From Bacteroidota bacterium (GTDB taxonomy: Bacteria; Bacteroidota; Bacteroidia; Flavobacteriales_D; Crocinitomicaceae), in the NCBI GenBank assembly GCA_016192075.1, contig JACPUU010000016.1, positions 124,001 to 188,000 of the forward strand: a DNA stretch of 64,000 nucleotides. The letters run 5' to 3'. A model generated the notes under the pieces. That model saw nothing but the letters and a program-made list of their open reading frames with translations, was not told the origin of the DNA and did not search any database. Every line of letters starts with the position of its first letter. Within the stretch, counting starts at the first letter, position 1. Positions 40,789-49,592 of this stretch are shown in pieces. The translations under genes and the position numbers were made by a program.

Positions 40789-41791
40789 GCAGTTTCAGGG
40801 TAAGGTTAATAGCATATTCGGTGTCAGAATTCTGAACGACAAGCTGGTGTTGATCAGGGTAAATCAGGTTCAGCCGCTGTACGGTATATTTTTGTCCCAG
40901 GCCGGTTGATGGAATGGCAGATGCGGAAACCGCTTTTGCATTTCTGACATTAAAATTAAGCGTGTCACCGTTTAGTTGTATCGTAATATCAATGAATGAT
41001 TTCTTTTCGACATTGTAACCATATTTAAATGCATTTTCTACAAAATTAATCAGAATCAGCGGTGCTATTTCCAGGTCTCCGGGGTCACCTTCTATATTTA
41101 GTGTAAACTCCAGGTGTTCATCGGTACGCAATAATTGCAGGGTGATATAATCCTGCACGTGCTCCAGTTCCCTGGAAAGTTTGACACGATTCTGAGCGCT
41201 GTCATCAATGACATAGTGGAGCAGACTGGATAATTTGAGAATGGAAGCCGGAGTTGCCTGTGCCTTTGTAAGCGATAATGCATAAATGCTGTTGAGTGTA
41301 TTGAATAAAAAGTGAGGCTGAAGGTGAAATTTCAGATTTTGCAATTCTGTTTCAACGCGTTTTCGATCCATGTCTTTTGTTCTGCCGAATGAAAAAAGAA
41401 CCATGGATGAAGAGAGAGCCAATAAAAATGGAAAAAGGCTGGTAATAAATGGCCTGAAAGAACCATCATCACGTATGTGAAACGAATTTGCCTGGTTATT
41501 GGGAATAAGCCAGTATGGAATTTTTACAATCAAGATGAACACCAACAATAGTACCAGGAAGTAAAGAATGAGTTTTTTTCCGGTTGCAAGTTGATTTAGG
41601 AGAATTGAATAGTTCAGGTAAAAAAACGCAATAAGCAGCACATGTCTCAAAAAATCCCGCCTGAATGGCTCCAGTTCAAAGATACGTCCGGTACCATCAA
41701 AATCTGGTGATGACGCAATGGGAGTAAGGCAATACACTGCAATAAACAGAATATGGACATACTTGTTTGTTAATTGGAATCGCATACTCAT
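40763..41791 (-). CDS. LytS/YehU-type sensor histidine kinase
   Basis: A 342-residue membrane kinase. Four hydrophobic helices occupy residues 1-130, with very short loops, so it likely senses within or near the membrane. The His_kinase domain follows: LKFHLQPHFLFNTLNSIYAL holds the phosphorylated His, and APLILINFVENAFKYG is the ATP-binding N box. ATGs at 41791 and 41785 are both usable. It is cotranscribed with the LytTR regulator. Confidence 0.9.
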   Translation of the reverse strand: MSMRFQLTNKYVHILFIAVYCLTPIASSPDFDGTGRIFELEPFRRDFLRHVLLIAFFYLNYSILLNQLATGKKLILYFLVLLLVFILIVKIPYWLIPNNQANSFHIRDDGSFRPFITSLFPFLLALSSSMVLFSFGRTKDMDRKRVETELQNLKFHLQPHFLFNTLNSIYALSLTKAQATPASILKLSSLLHYVIDDSAQNRVKLSRELEHVQDYITLQLLRTDEHLEFTLNIEGDPGDLEIAPLILINFVENAFKYGYNVEKKSFIDITIQLNGDTLNFNVRNAKAVSASAIPSTGLGQKYTVQRLNLIYPDQHQLVVQNSDTEYAINLTLKLHDHSHSNR

Positions 41792-42005
41792 TGTATTAAC
41801 ATTAAGGCAAATGTATTCTTAATTTTACGGCAACCAAAACACAACGTGGTGAAGACGACTAGTCTGAACCATTTAAGCACAAAAGGAGCAATCATATTAA
41901 ACCATTTTGCAAAATCAGGGTCTTAGTTGTGACCGGCCGATCTGTGGCTGGTTTAAGATAATTTTTTCTGCTCACCCAACTTTAAATTAAAAATCAGCAT
42001 CGTTC

Positions 42006-42587
42006 ATGATGGAAGCCTTTCTGAAAAAAGATACTGTCATAGAAGAACACGAGCTGATCCGGCGTTGTATAAAGCTGGATTCCCCGGCGTGCAAACAATT
42101 GTACGATCAGAACAGCGGTTGGCTCTTTGCGGTTTGTATGCGGTATGCGACTGATTCAGAACAGGCAAAAGACATGTTGCAGGAAGGGTTTATGCAGATA
42201 TATGAAAAATTAAATACCTACAACGGCTCTGGTAGTTTTAAAGGTTGGATGCGCCGGGTTGTGGTGAATGTAGCACTGGGCTATTTCAGAAAACCGGAGT
42301 TAAAATTGAATGTGGTGCGAATGGAAGAATGGCATGAAAACGGTGTATTGGATGAAAGCCTGCTTGCGGCTGTTGATATGGAAGAGCTGGCTGCTTTTAT
42401 CAAAGCCCTTCCGGCTGGGCAGCGCCAGGTGTTTAACGCCTTTTTGATTGAAGGTTATTCACACCAGGAAATTGCGCAGCAAATGAACATTTCAGAAGGT
42501 ACATCCAAATCACAGTTGTATGATGCCAAACGGGCATTGAAAGAAGCCATTGAAAATAACTACGCGGTTGCAAAAAAAATAGTTTGA
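42006..42587 (+). CDS. ECF-type RNA polymerase sigma factor
   Basis: A 193-residue sigma-70 family factor with region 2 (RCIKLDSPACKQLYDQ, MLQEGFMQIYEKLNTYNGSGSFKGWMRRVVVN) and region 4 (ELAAFIKALPAGQRQVFNAFLIEGYSHQEIAQQM with the helix-turn-helix). ATGs at 42006 and 42009 are both plausible. It controls a specific regulon. It overlaps the downstream membrane protein by one base (TGATG), the usual arrangement of an ECF sigma factor and its anti-sigma partner. Confidence 0.92.
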   Translation: MMEAFLKKDTVIEEHELIRRCIKLDSPACKQLYDQNSGWLFAVCMRYATDSEQAKDMLQEGFMQIYEKLNTYNGSGSFKGWMRRVVVNVALGYFRKPELKLNVVRMEEWHENGVLDESLLAAVDMEELAAFIKALPAGQRQVFNAFLIEGYSHQEIAQQMNISEGTSKSQLYDAKRALKEAIENNYAVAKKIV

Positions 42588-43957
42588 TGAATCCGGGAAA
42601 TGAGGATATAAAATTACAGGGCATCTTTGGAGCGCATTTTCAGGATGAGAAAATTGCTGTTTCAGCTGATGTGTGGGCGGCGCTTTCCCAAAAACTGGAT
42701 GAAAAACGCAGCGGGCAAAAACGAAAACGCCGTGTCGCATTTTATTTATGGGCGGCCGGGATTGCTTTTTTAGTAACCGGAACCGGCATGTTTTTTTTGG
42801 TTCAGAATTATTCAACAGAGACCAATTTGTCAACCGTATCAAATGTGAATGGTATGCATGAGCTTTCCAAACCTGCGTGCAAAGCGCTCCGCAACGACGG
42901 GTCTGGAATTTGGGCAGAATCAACCGGAACCAGTGAGTTGACCCGGTCAGCCGAAACTGGTTCCGGTGATCGCTTTAACATACAGCAACCAGTATCTGCT
43001 CAAAATACGGGAGAACAAAAACAGGATTCGGAAACCATAAGTCCGGAACCGGCTCCGGAAAAAAATGAAGTCCGGCAGCAGTTGGTACTTACCAATTTGG
43101 CAAGCAGCACAGATTTCTCCGATGGCCCCGTCAACACACTTCCGGGATCAAAAATTACGCCGTTAAAATTGAATTTTACAGATCCTGTTCTGCCGGCAGT
43201 TACCGTTGTCAAACCGTCTGTTGAAAACAGTAACTGGAGTATTTCAGTGTATGCCGGAATGGGGCATCGCCGGTACATAGGTGAATATGGTTCATTGCCT
43301 GAAAACATCAATGCTAAAATGCTGTCTGAGAAACACCCCGGTCGCCAGTTTTACAGTCAGACAGGCATTGCCGCAGGCTACCGCTTCAATAAAAATATCA
43401 CCCTGGGTTTTGGTGTTCAAACCGGTTTGTGGAATTACCGGTCAGGCCAGTTTCTGAAACGCGTTGGTTATTCCGGATCTGATTATGAATTTGACTCGCC
43501 GGTAGGTCAGCTGTCGACTAAATCAGCTGAACTTAGTCCCTATTACAGTTCACCATCAGATACGGTGCTTTTCAGAATTTCCATGTCACAGACAATTCGT
43601 TTTGTAAGTGTACCGCTGAACCTGCGCCTGTCTGTTGGCACTGAAAAACTGAACCCATATTTGAAAGTTGGTGTGACAACACATGCAACGCTCTCGCAGG
43701 ATACAAAAATGCGTTTTGTCAATGCGGGTGTAGAACGTGAAATTGAGGTAGAAAAAATCGATGGACTCAAAAAATTTCATTTCAGTGCCGGGTTTGCAAT
43801 TGGTACAGCCTTTAAAGCAACGCCAAAAATTGCTGTGTTTGGTGAACTTCAGGCTGATATACCCATTACGCAGGTGTATAAACCAACATCAGCTTACTTT
43901 CAAAAAATCAATACACGGGGAATGGGTTTTAATGTTGGCGTATCATACCTGTTTTAA
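42587..43957 (+). CDS. Anti-sigma-like membrane protein with C-terminal outer-membrane beta-barrel-like domain
   Basis: A 456-residue protein. The ATG at 42587 overlaps the sigma-factor stop. Residues 1-45 are cytoplasmic-like (EKIAVSADVWAALSQKLDEKR, typical of sigma-associated proteins in this phylum). One membrane helix spans about 50-72, then a Pro/Ser/Thr/Gln-rich linker. Residues 215-456 look like an outer-membrane beta-barrel of the PorT-like type: repeated strands such as WSISVYAGMGHRRYIGEYG, GFGVQTGLWNYRSGQFL and FVSVPLNLRLSVG. The combination of an inner-membrane anchor and a barrel-like domain is topologically puzzling. Confidence 0.8.
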   Translation: MNPGNEDIKLQGIFGAHFQDEKIAVSADVWAALSQKLDEKRSGQKRKRRVAFYLWAAGIAFLVTGTGMFFLVQNYSTETNLSTVSNVNGMHELSKPACKALRNDGSGIWAESTGTSELTRSAETGSGDRFNIQQPVSAQNTGEQKQDSETISPEPAPEKNEVRQQLVLTNLASSTDFSDGPVNTLPGSKITPLKLNFTDPVLPAVTVVKPSVENSNWSISVYAGMGHRRYIGEYGSLPENINAKMLSEKHPGRQFYSQTGIAAGYRFNKNITLGFGVQTGLWNYRSGQFLKRVGYSGSDYEFDSPVGQLSTKSAELSPYYSSPSDTVLFRISMSQTIRFVSVPLNLRLSVGTEKLNPYLKVGVTTHATLSQDTKMRFVNAGVEREIEVEKIDGLKKFHFSAGFAIGTAFKATPKIAVFGELQADIPITQVYKPTSAYFQKINTRGMGFNVGVSYLF

Positions 43958-44070
43958 AAGTGGAATAAAAAAAATCAAAAATTATTTTTACCCTCACCCA
44001 ACTTCTACCCAACATCCGGCATCAATGGTTTAGAGCGCAACAATTAAATGTTAAACAAAAAAACAGAAGT

Positions 44071-44898
44071 ATGAAAATGAAATGGCAAAGAAAAGGAATG
44101 GTTGCATTAACCATTGCAATGGCAGGTTTAACAGCGTGCAACAAAGAAACGCAGCAGGAAGAAGACAATACTGCAGTTGCAGAAGATGTGGTGGTTTCGT
44201 CCAGGGAGTCTGAAGAAATTATGCCCGAAGAACTTTATTCGGTGACAACCTGCACGTATGACTGGCCTGAAATGATAGGTGATTGCGCCGTAGTGACAGA
44301 AAGTTCAGTTGAGTTTCCAAAAACCGTAACCATTGATTTTGGAGATGGTTGTACCGGGCCAAACGGGCGCACCAAAAAAGGAAAAATAATCATTGACATT
44401 TCAAATGATATTCGCGTTGAGGGTACAACCCGTGTATTGACCTTTGAAGATTTCTGGATTGATGATGTGACTGTTACCGGCAGCAGAACAGCAACAAATA
44501 TCGGGTTGAGCACCTCTGGTAATATCCTGATTTCGGAAACCGGAACAACGGTGGCAACACGTGACGGAAATTCAAGAACGCGTACTGTAAATCACCAGCG
44601 TGAATGGATTCAGGGATCATCAACCTGTGAGCGTGAAGACGACGAATTTCTGATCACCGGCAGCGGAACCATTACAGGTGCATGCGGTGAAGGTACACAC
44701 ACCATCATAGAGCCGCTTTACGTAACACCGGGTGCATGCAACTATATTTTATCCGGTACCATCAAGGTTGAGCGCGGCAATCACCGTGGCGGAACCATTG
44801 ACTTTGGAGACGGTGCGTGCGATAATACGGCGACACTGACAACCAATCACGGAGACGTTTTTGAAATTAACCTTGACGAACGAAAAATCATGCACTAG
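44071..44898 (+). CDS. Lipoprotein of unknown function with DFGDG repeats
   Basis: A 275-residue predicted lipoprotein with lipobox LTAC (Cys23). The mature part is acidic at first (QQEEDNTAVAEDVVV) and then beta-rich. The motif TIDFGDGC appears twice (around residues 89-96 and, as TIDFGDGAC, around 247-255), marking a duplicated or two-part fold. Seven or more cysteines lie in pairs that could form disulfides. I know no characterised homologue. It is followed by a strong terminator and preceded by a 113-base gap. Confidence 0.75.
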   Translation: MKMKWQRKGMVALTIAMAGLTACNKETQQEEDNTAVAEDVVVSSRESEEIMPEELYSVTTCTYDWPEMIGDCAVVTESSVEFPKTVTIDFGDGCTGPNGRTKKGKIIIDISNDIRVEGTTRVLTFEDFWIDDVTVTGSRTATNIGLSTSGNILISETGTTVATRDGNSRTRTVNHQREWIQGSSTCEREDDEFLITGSGTITGACGEGTHTIIEPLYVTPGACNYILSGTIKVERGNHRGGTIDFGDGACDNTATLTTNHGDVFEINLDERKIMH

Positions 44899-44919
44899 AT
44901 TTAAGTTTGAATTAGATCG

Positions 44920-44957
44920 AAAAAGCGTGTTTAGCGAAAGCGGCACGCTTTTTTTAC
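44920..44957 (+). terminator. Rho-independent terminator
   Basis: AAAAGCGTG (44921-44929) pairs with CACGCTTTT (44944-44952), followed by more T. It ends the lipoprotein gene. Confidence 0.88.
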
Positions 44958-44982
44958 GACTCAGGTTTCCGCAGAATGTTGT

Positions 44983-45025
44983 TAAAACAAAAACCAGGGT
45001 AGCATGCTGACACACTACCCTGGTT
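44983..45025 (-). terminator. Terminator for the minus-strand T9SS gene
   Basis: AACCAGGGTAG (44992-45002) pairs with CTACCCTGGTT (45015-45025). On the minus strand the stem is followed by TTTGTTTT, so it ends the gene at 45072-46631. Confidence 0.8.
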
Positions 45026-45071
45026 CTTGCGCACTTCCGGATCTCCGCCCAAAGAGACCCGGTGCCTTTGG

Positions 45072-46631
45072 TTAATTGGATCCGGTTGTTTGCAGGGTGG
45101 TAACGCTGCCGTCACTAAACGTAAAGCGGTGTAAAAGCATGTTGCCTGATCCGTGCATTTCAGGATTTATGGTCTTCAGAAAAACCTGGTCCTTCTCAAG
45201 ATTAATGGTTTCACTGTAAAGCTTTCTTCCCAGTAAATCAAAAACTTCGTATGAACAAGAACCGCCTTTAGCTGTGGTTATTTGCAGCTGATAGTTTTCA
45301 GCAGAAATAGGCACCGGAAAAATTTCAATTTTTGTTGATTCAGACAGGACACTTTTTTGAGCCGGGGCAATTTCAAAAACTTTCGGAAGATAGGCTCCAC
45401 CGTCAAAAACAAACCCCAGGCTGTATAATCCGGTTTCAAACAGAACAGACCCGTCGGTGAGTTGATTCAAATCTGTAATAACCATTGGAAAAAGATCGTT
45501 TGTACTGCCATCAATATTCGTCACAGTAACCGAACGAAAAAGAGCAGTATCCAAAAAACCGCCGGTAAATCCGGCATCCAGGTAACAATCATTTAGACTG
45601 GCAATCCAACCATTGAAACTTGACCAGGTAGAATCGCTGTTAAAAAACTCTCCCAGGCAGTCGTCACTGCCCGGCGAAGAGCCGCCGCTTAGCGTGGTGC
45701 CATTCAGTGTAGCAATGCATTCGAGGTCATTCGCCGTGTTGGAATAATCGTTAATCACATCTATGGCAAATGATAAACCGTATTGGCATGCCTCCGTACC
45801 AATCTGAAGATTGGGGGTAAAAATATTTCCCCCGGTAGTACTTCCATTTTCCCATATTCCACGCCCTTTGGCAATACCAAATATGTCATTGCCGGTAATA
45901 TGTACATTGTTTCGGTCATAATAGGTATTGGTATTTCCGTCCAGTGGTCCGATAACATTTATACCATCCGGAGAACAATCTCCCTGTTGAATACGGGCAT
46001 TGACAGCGGGCCAGGTAAAGAGGGTTGAACTATTGCTGCAATAGTTATACCAGGTGGTAGAATTCATGTATTCATAATAGGGAACGCCCAACTGGAGTTG
46101 CTGATCAAAATAATCGAAAGCCAGTTCAACGGTAAAATAGCTGCTTGATCCGATATAGGGCCATTGAACAATGTCATAGGCATACTCACGACCATTGCAG
46201 ATACTTTCACACCACGGTATTCCCGTTCCGCCGGTGCAGCCAACACATTGTTCTGCCGGGTCAGCAGGACCGCCTAAAACTGAAAGCAGCGCACTTTGTA
46301 TCACAACACCGCCATCGGTATCATAACCAGATACCCGTAACGAATAGCTGGTTGCATCTGCTTCACGCTCCATGTATGCAGATGGAATTTTGGTGTAATT
46401 TTTTCCGGTTGGCAGCAACGAATTCATCACTTGTAGTGTCACAGGTCCGTCGTCAGAAACAGTTGTTTCGAATACCTGTACGCGCCATTGAACCACTTCG
46501 GGGTAATTGTTTTTATCCATTACCACGTAGCCCTGCGTAAACATAGGCATAGCGGTAATTCCATTTTCCTGGCTTATTGAAACAAAAGGTCCGGCACAGA
46601 TAAGTCCGGCAATCAGAATCAGTTTTTTCAT
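45072..46631 (-). CDS. Large secreted protein with T9SS sorting domain, function unknown
   Basis: A 519-residue protein with a signal peptide (MKKLILIAGLICAGPFVSIS). The body has many Asn/Ser/Gly turns and a cysteine-rich stretch around residues 128-150 (AEQCVGCTGG, CESICNG). I cannot assign a domain to residues 25-420. The C-terminus (IEIFPVPISAENYQLQI through FTFSDGSVTTL) is a T9SS type A sorting domain variant with FPVP in place of the usual YPNP. It is flanked by terminators and is probably monocistronic. Confidence 0.75.
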   Translation of the reverse strand: MKKLILIAGLICAGPFVSISQENGITAMPMFTQGYVVMDKNNYPEVVQWRVQVFETTVSDDGPVTLQVMNSLLPTGKNYTKIPSAYMEREADATSYSLRVSGYDTDGGVVIQSALLSVLGGPADPAEQCVGCTGGTGIPWCESICNGREYAYDIVQWPYIGSSSYFTVELAFDYFDQQLQLGVPYYEYMNSTTWYNYCSNSSTLFTWPAVNARIQQGDCSPDGINVIGPLDGNTNTYYDRNNVHITGNDIFGIAKGRGIWENGSTTGGNIFTPNLQIGTEACQYGLSFAIDVINDYSNTANDLECIATLNGTTLSGGSSPGSDDCLGEFFNSDSTWSSFNGWIASLNDCYLDAGFTGGFLDTALFRSVTVTNIDGSTNDLFPMVITDLNQLTDGSVLFETGLYSLGFVFDGGAYLPKVFEIAPAQKSVLSESTKIEIFPVPISAENYQLQITTAKGGSCSYEVFDLLGRKLYSETINLEKDQVFLKTINPEMHGSGNMLLHRFTFSDGSVTTLQTTGSN

Positions 46632-46851
46632 AGGATTTTTTTAGAATATTTTAGGTTAAAACTACGCAGTACCTGAATCAAAAGCAACGTGGAAAACCGC
46701 TAAACCACTTGCGGTTTCCCGCAATGCGATTAAAAAAATCGTTTAATAGAACGGTTTTGAAACCACCCTACAGGGATTTTTCTGTCTGCAACGCATGGGC
46801 AACGGTCAGGTTCTGTTAAACAGTGACATTGAAAAAATTCCGGGGGCGGAT

Positions 46852-46890
46852 GTTGTTTAATTGTTTAATAGTTCATAAATTTGTGAACTA
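46852..46890 (+). promoter_or_regulatory. Promoter with palindromic operator for arsR-MFS-rhodanese operon
   Basis: GTTG (46852-46855), a 20-base spacer and TAAATTTG (46876-46883) form a Bacteroidota promoter. TAGTTCA (46869-46875) and TGAACTA (46884-46890) make a perfect 7-bp inverted repeat whose 8-base centre is exactly the -7 element. A repressor bound there would block RNA polymerase, so autoregulation by the ArsR protein encoded 10 bases downstream is likely. Confidence 0.82.
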
Positions 46891-46900
46891 ATGAACCAAT

Positions 46901-47224
46901 ATGGCGTACAAAAAAATTCAGGAAATGAATGCAGATGTTTTTAAAGCATTGGCACATCCATTGCGCATTGAGGTAATTGACATTCTGCAGAAAAAAGAAC
47001 TGTGTTTCAGTGATATTCTTCAACAGGCCGGAGGCATTAAGTCAAACCTTTCACAGCATTTGTCAATACTGGTTGAAAAGGGAATTCTTAAATCCAGAAA
47101 AGACAGCCGGTGTACTTACTTTAAGCTGGCCTCACCCAAAGTTGCAAAAGTGCGTTTGTTGGTGAATGAAATATTGACTGATCATATTACCGGTCAGAAT
47201 AAACTCCTGAAAAAAGTCAGCTGA
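46901..47224 (+). CDS. ArsR/SmtB-family transcriptional repressor
   Basis: A 107-residue winged-helix regulator: ALAHPLRIEVIDILQ (helix 1-2), KSNLSQHLSILVEKGIL (recognition helix) and SRCTYFKL (wing). It has only two cysteines. Cys35 lies in ELCFSDIL, where arsenic-sensing ArsR has ELCVCDL, so the classical CxC arsenite site is incomplete; Cys71 lies in the wing. It could sense arsenite, another thiophile or a reactive sulfur species through Cys35 and Cys71. It is translationally coupled (TGATG) to the MFS gene. Confidence 0.9.
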   Translation: MAYKKIQEMNADVFKALAHPLRIEVIDILQKKELCFSDILQQAGGIKSNLSQHLSILVEKGILKSRKDSRCTYFKLASPKVAKVRLLVNEILTDHITGQNKLLKKVS

Positions 47225-48450
47225 TGAATGAAGTAAAACTGGGATTGCGCGAAAACTGGAAACAATTTACCCTGCTGGTGATTGTCAATGCATTTGTAGG
47301 CGGTATGGTTGGTCTGGAGCGCTCCATTCTTCCAAAAATTGCAGAGGAAGAATTTCACCTGGTGGCGGGCACCGTGGTTTTGTCATTTATTGTGGTATTT
47401 GGAATTGTCAAGGCACTGACCAATTATTTTACCGGAGCACTGGCCAATAAATTTGGCCGTAAAAATCTGCTGATCGCCGGTTGGATCATTGGTATTCCGG
47501 TGCCGTTCATTCTCATGACCGCAGATCACTGGAACTGGATTATAGTTGCGAATGTACTGCTGGGTGTGAACCAGGGATTAACCTGGTCTTCTACCGTGGT
47601 TATGAAAATTGACCTGGTGGGCGAAAAACAACGTGGCTTTGCCATGGGGCTGAACGAATTTGCCGGCTATCTGGCGGTGGCCATTGTTGCGTTTTTCACA
47701 GGCTACATTGCGGGTGAATATGGAATCAGGCCCTATCCGTTTTACATAGGAATTGGGCTGGTTGCCCTCGGGTTATTTGCCAGTATATTCCTGGTAAAAG
47801 ATACCCGTCACCATGTGGCCATGGAATCTGAAAACAATACCATTCCAAAACTCAAACGCGTTTTTTGGGATACCACTTTTTTTCACCGCAATCTGGGCGC
47901 TGTAACACAGGCAGGCCTCATCAATAACCTGAACGATGGTATGGCCTGGGGACTTTTCCCGATTTTGCTGGCACAAAAAAAATTCAGTATTGAAGAAATA
48001 GGGCTGGTTACGGCAATTTATCCGGCCGTTTGGGGACTCGGACAATTGGTAACCGGAAAAATGGCCGACCTTTTTTCAAAAAAGAAAATGTTGTTCTGGG
48101 GCATGTTTACGCAGGGTGTTGCTCTTTTATTTTTTGCTTTTGCAGGTTCACTGGCACATTACATTTTTTTATCGGTGATATTGGGAATTGGTACAGCATT
48201 GGTGTATCCTACTTTTCTGGCAACGGTTGCTGAAAACACACACCCGCAGGACAGGGCTAAAAGCCTTGGCGTGTTCAGGCTGTGGCGCGATATGGGATAC
48301 GCCATTGGAGCCATTATTACCGGTGTACTCGCTGATTTTTTCAGTATTAATACGGCCATTCTGGCCATTGCATTTCTGACACTTTTTTCTGCCCTGTTTA
48401 TTGCTGTCAGAATGAAAGCCGGACCCATTACTAATTCTGACAATTTATGA
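47224..48450 (+). CDS. MFS transporter
   Basis: A 408-residue transporter with about 12 membrane helices. The motif GALANKFGRKNLL after helix 2 is the MFS motif A, and the matching segment GKMADLFSKKKML appears in the second half. The position between an ArsR repressor and a rhodanese, with overlapping starts and stops at both ends, indicates one regulated detoxification or sulfur-related unit. The substrate cannot be read from the sequence; arsenite-type or sulfur oxyanion export are options. Confidence 0.9.
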   Translation: MNEVKLGLRENWKQFTLLVIVNAFVGGMVGLERSILPKIAEEEFHLVAGTVVLSFIVVFGIVKALTNYFTGALANKFGRKNLLIAGWIIGIPVPFILMTADHWNWIIVANVLLGVNQGLTWSSTVVMKIDLVGEKQRGFAMGLNEFAGYLAVAIVAFFTGYIAGEYGIRPYPFYIGIGLVALGLFASIFLVKDTRHHVAMESENNTIPKLKRVFWDTTFFHRNLGAVTQAGLINNLNDGMAWGLFPILLAQKKFSIEEIGLVTAIYPAVWGLGQLVTGKMADLFSKKKMLFWGMFTQGVALLFFAFAGSLAHYIFLSVILGIGTALVYPTFLATVAENTHPQDRAKSLGVFRLWRDMGYAIGAIITGVLADFFSINTAILAIAFLTLFSALFIAVRMKAGPITNSDNL

Positions 48451-48773
48451 AAACAAAAACATCCGTCACACGGGATGAATTGAAACAAATGATGTTGACT
48501 AAAACCAAATTTGTGCTGCTGGATGTGCGGTCACCTGAAGAGTTTGAAAACGGGCACATTTCATTTGCAGAAAATATTCCGCTGGCATTGATTGAACAAA
48601 ACAAATTTATGCCTGAACCTGATACCATTGTCATAACAGCCTGCGGCAAGGGTGGGGGCAGATCTGAAAGCGGGGCTGATTACATCCGGTCTAACTCAGC
48701 CTCCACGGTTTATTTTTTAGAGGGCGGAACGTTTGGCTGGCTTGAAAATGAAAAAAATGAAGGCAATGTATAA
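48447..48773 (+). CDS. Single-domain rhodanese-like sulfurtransferase
   Basis: A 108-residue rhodanese domain. The catalytic cysteine is Cys66 in the loop TACGKGGGRSESGAD; the fold landmarks FVLLDVRSPEEFENGHI (22-38) and VYFLEGGTFGWLEN (88-101) are present. Such proteins move sulfane sulfur and often accompany sulfide- or metal-responsive repressors. It overlaps the MFS stop by four bases (ATGA) and the next gene by 26 bases. Cytoplasmic. Confidence 0.9.
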   Translation: MKTKTSVTRDELKQMMLTKTKFVLLDVRSPEEFENGHISFAENIPLALIEQNKFMPEPDTIVITACGKGGGRSESGADYIRSNSASTVYFLEGGTFGWLENEKNEGNV

Positions 48774-49506
48774 AGTAATACCGGTTGTTATTTTGTTAAC
48801 CGGTTGCGGCAGTCAACCGGTTCCGCAAGAGCTGTCGGTAGAAGCAGCACCAAAAATTCCGGAAGTATCAATGGTAGGTGAAATGCGCCGTGTCATGCAC
48901 CAGGGTGAACTTTTTGGAACCATTCACCTGGATACCCTTCCAGACAAAACCCATTTGTACGGTTTGGGCCCGCTGGAATATCTGAAAGGTGAAATTCTCA
49001 TTGCAGATGGTATAAGCTATGTTTCAAGCGTGGAGAATGATTCAGTCATGGACATAAAAGAAACCTACGATGTAAAGGCACCTTTTTTTGTTTATTCAAA
49101 CGTCGAAAACTGGTTTGAAAAACAGGTGCCTGACAGTGTACAAACCATAAAGCAGCTTGAACTTTTTTTGAATGAAACCACGCAGAAAATGCAGCGCCCT
49201 TTTGTTTTCAGAATTGTGGGTGAGGTTGATTCGTCCTCGGTTCACATAGTTAACCTGCCTGACGGTTCAGTGGTTCATTCACCCGATGATGCGCACCGTG
49301 AACAGCAGGTCTATTCCATTGAAAACAGCGAGGTAGAAATCATTGGTTTCTTTTCGACAGAGCACGCCGGCGTTTTTACTCATCACGACAGTTTTGTACA
49401 CATGCACCTGATTACAGCTGATAAAAAGCAAATGGGGCATGTTGATTTTTTGAAACTGACCCCGGGAAAATTCAAATTGTATCTGCCGGAAAAAATTACG
49501 CATTAA
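48748..49506 (+). CDS. Acetolactate decarboxylase-like lipoprotein
   Basis: A 252-residue protein, started at ATG 48748 inside the rhodanese gene; the TTG at 48733 is less likely and ATG 48766 is possible. It has a lipobox ILLTGC (Cys20). The mature part matches the alpha-acetolactate decarboxylase fold: LFGTIHLDTL and HLYGLGPLEYLKGEILIADG near the start, and HMHLITADKKQMGH with the zinc-ligand pattern His-x-His-x10-His near the end. Typical enzymes of this family (AlsD/BudA) are cytoplasmic or secreted and make acetoin; as a lipoprotein in a repressor/rhodanese operon its substrate may differ. Confidence 0.8.
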   Translation: MKKMKAMYKVIPVVILLTGCGSQPVPQELSVEAAPKIPEVSMVGEMRRVMHQGELFGTIHLDTLPDKTHLYGLGPLEYLKGEILIADGISYVSSVENDSVMDIKETYDVKAPFFVYSNVENWFEKQVPDSVQTIKQLELFLNETTQKMQRPFVFRIVGEVDSSSVHIVNLPDGSVVHSPDDAHREQQVYSIENSEVEIIGFFSTEHAGVFTHHDSFVHMHLITADKKQMGHVDFLKLTPGKFKLYLPEKITH

Positions 49507-49592
49507 CCTCCATTTCTCCTATGTTTTCTGACGGGTATACAAATCTCTTTCCGGCGTGGTGATTTGGTGTTTTTTTTGTACCTTCGCTTAGA

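Noticed and set aside
44235-44513. Minus-strand frame inside the DFGDG lipoprotein gene
   Set aside because: It is a shadow of the plus-strand gene, which has a signal peptide, lipobox and terminator.
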